A stretch of DNA of 64,000 bases, taken from Thermomicrobium roseum DSM 5159 (GTDB taxonomy: Bacteria; Chloroflexota; Chloroflexia; Thermomicrobiales; Thermomicrobiaceae). The DNA lies in the NCBI RefSeq assembly GCF_000021685.1, contig NC_011961.1:744001-808000 (forward strand), in the 5' to 3' direction. Both the position numbers and the translations under genes were made by a program. Below, one piece after another: positions 62,792 to 64,000 of the stretch (position 1 is the stretch's first letter; each line of letters begins with the position of its first letter). The notes beneath the pieces are model-generated. The model saw only the letters and a program-made list of their open reading frames with translations. It was not told the origin of the DNA and did no database searches.

Positions 62792-64000
62792 GGAGTACCT
62801 GGCTATCGTCTTGCGTCGTTGGTGGGTCGTTCTCCTGGCTGGCCTCGTGGCCGCCGCCGTGGCTTTCTTCTACAGCAGCTCCATGCCACCGACGTATCAG
62901 GTCAGTGTCCGTCTCATGGCGGTCGCCCAGCCACCCGACTACTGGCTCGATCTCTACGCCAAAAACCGGTTAGCATCCTTCCAGGATCTCATCCGCAACG
63001 GTGACTTCGTCGCCAGCGCTCTGGCCCGAGCGGGGCTCTCCGCTGATCCTGGTCAGGTCCTCGGCTCGCTCCAGCTCGGTCGTAATCAGGACAGCAATGT
63101 CATCCAACTCGTGGTGACCGACACTGACCCGGCTCGCGCGGCGCGCGTCGCCAATGCCCTCGCTGATGCCTTCGTGGCCCAGACGATGGCTGAGAACCAG
63201 CGGATCCTCGAACAGTTCCGCGACCCGTTCGGCCAGCGCATCCAGGGGACCGTCACGGTTCTCAAGCTGGACACCGCCTCGCCACCCAGTGTCCCGGTCG
63301 GGCCACGCACGCGCCTCAACACTATTGGCGGGCTCGTGCTCGGTCTCGCCTTCGGCATTCTGGTCACCTTCGGGATCGAGTATTTCGAGGACGTTTTGCG
63401 GACGGCACGCGAAACCACGCGCGCACTCGGCCTGCCCGTTCTCAGCGAGATCCGGCTGGCACGCGATCGACGATCGAGACGTGTGGAGGAGACGATGCCC
63501 AAGCTGGTCGTGCTCGAGGAACCGTTGTCCGCTGCTGCTGAGTCCTACCGGACGCTCCGTGCGAGCGTACTCGGTCGCGAGGCAGCCGGCGCATCGTGCC
63601 GGACAATCCTGGTCTGCGGCATCGGCCGCGACTCGCGCGATGCCGCATCCGTCGCCGCCAATCTCGCTGCTGCACTCGCCATTGCCGGCGAGCGCACGCT
63701 CCTGGTCGATGCCGATCTCCGCCAGCCATCACTCCACACCCTCTTGCCCAGTTCCCCCTCGACCGGTCTGGCCGAAGCACTCCTCTCGTCCGAGGAACGA
63801 CCCATTCCATCACAACCTACCCCGGTCAGCGAGCTCGCACTCATTCCCGCCGGTACGCTTCCGGCAGGCACCAATCCCGCCGATCTCCTCGCCCGAGCCC
63901 CCTCGCTCGCTCGCCTCGCTCAGCTGCGCGAGCGAGCCGACCGGGTCGTCCTCCACACCGCACCGTTACCCGAGTGCGGTGAGGCACTCGTCTTATCTCG
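62781..64000 (+). CDS. Wzz/BY-kinase-like fusion, partial, with degenerate Walker A
   Basis: The frame is open from GTG at 62781 (after GGAGAGG) to the end of the window: 406 codons and incomplete. Residues 1-210 form a second Wzz domain with helices at about 14-31 and 174-196. The cytoplasmic part (about 240 on) is a bacterial tyrosine-kinase/MinD-like fold: ESYRTLRAS is typical, and Walker A' is intact (LLVDADLRQPSLH). The Walker A loop, however, reads CGIGRDSRDAASVAANLA, with no GK(S/T) and Ala where the lysine should be. It is therefore likely unable to hydrolyse ATP. The gene continues beyond the window. Confidence 0.8.
   Translation, partial: MRPEEYLAIVLRRWWVVLLAGLVAAAVAFFYSSSMPPTYQVSVRLMAVAQPPDYWLDLYAKNRLASFQDLIRNGDFVASALARAGLSADPGQVLGSLQLGRNQDSNVIQLVVTDTDPARAARVANALADAFVAQTMAENQRILEQFRDPFGQRIQGTVTVLKLDTASPPSVPVGPRTRLNTIGGLVLGLAFGILVTFGIEYFEDVLRTARETTRALGLPVLSEIRLARDRRSRRVEETMPKLVVLEEPLSAAAESYRTLRASVLGREAAGASCRTILVCGIGRDSRDAASVAANLAAALAIAGERTLLVDADLRQPSLHTLLPSSPSTGLAEALLSSEERPIPSQPTPVSELALIPAGTLPAGTNPADLLARAPSLARLAQLRERADRVVLHTAPLPECGEALVLS

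Overview
The window is 64 kb of high-GC bacterial chromosome with densely packed genes, frequent GTG starts and many 1-4 base ATGA/GTGA overlaps. Lipoproteins and surface proteins carry Thr/Pro-rich linkers. It holds coenzyme F420 genes (cofD, cofC), parAB and a Wzy-type exopolysaccharide locus. Together these point to a thermophilic Chloroflexota of the Thermomicrobia type (Thermomicrobium/Sphaerobacter relatives). That assignment is inference from gene content; there is no rRNA in the window to settle it.

Layout. 0-3.2 kb: small hypothetical genes, a 950-base gene-free stretch with GC-rich hairpin repeats, then parA-parB behind a good promoter. 3.4-4.3 kb: a stand-alone HsdR_N-like nuclease. 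4.4-16.1 kb (- strand): an 11-gene catabolic operon. In transcription order it encodes a molybdenum hydroxylase (FAD, 2Fe-2S and Mo subunits), a ribose-type ABC importer, a biotin carrier, two urea-carboxylase/5-oxoprolinase-like carboxyltransferase halves, a LamB/YcsF (PxpA) protein and the biotin transporter BioY. The matching biotin carboxylase accC (16.1-17.5 kb) is transcribed divergently across a short region with a TTGACA promoter and two identical-spacing TTGT-N8-ACAA operators. The parts fit a pathway that imports a small N-heterocycle, hydroxylates it to a lactam and opens the ring by ATP- and biotin-dependent chemistry; the substrate is unknown.

17.7-21.1 kb: a split PEP-synthase-like pair closely matching phenylphosphate synthase PpsA/PpsB, plus a small RAM/ACT protein. 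21.2-27.3 kb: a sortase, a DUF2520 reductase with panB and panC (pantoate and pantothenate synthesis), a PknB-type kinase and lgt. 27.3-37.8 kb: an acyl-CoA ligase, a ThDP enzyme, a LigM/DesA-like aryl O-demethylase, an orphan amino-acid-type binding lipoprotein and an APC permease, suggesting aromatic-compound metabolism. 37.8-42 kb: a phosphoesterase, a tandem nitrilase whose second half has lost its nucleophile, ArsC, and a nucleotidyltransferase/HEPN pair. 42.3-46.4 kb: cofD-cofC, an EamA transporter, an FbiB-like nitroreductase and a nuclease lipoprotein. 46.5-52.4 kb: a second ThDP enzyme, a GNAT-zinc-ABC ATPase fusion, an ASCH protein and an MFS carrier.

52.5-54.0 kb (- strand) holds the most striking gene: a B12-binding/radical SAM protein whose apparent stop is an in-frame UGA. 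The codons around it read Cys-UGA-Ala-Glu-Pro and a SECIS-like hairpin follows, so it is almost certainly a CUAEP-tail selenoprotein. 54.2-58.6 kb: an aminotransferase, then a translationally coupled trio (HIT-NUDIX fusion, SGNH hydrolase, DUF4388 protein). 58.9-64.0 kb: exopolysaccharide assembly (polyprenyl sugar-phosphate transferase, a small protein, a GT4 transferase, a Wzz protein, and a Wzz/BY-kinase-like fusion with a ruined Walker A motif that runs off the window end).
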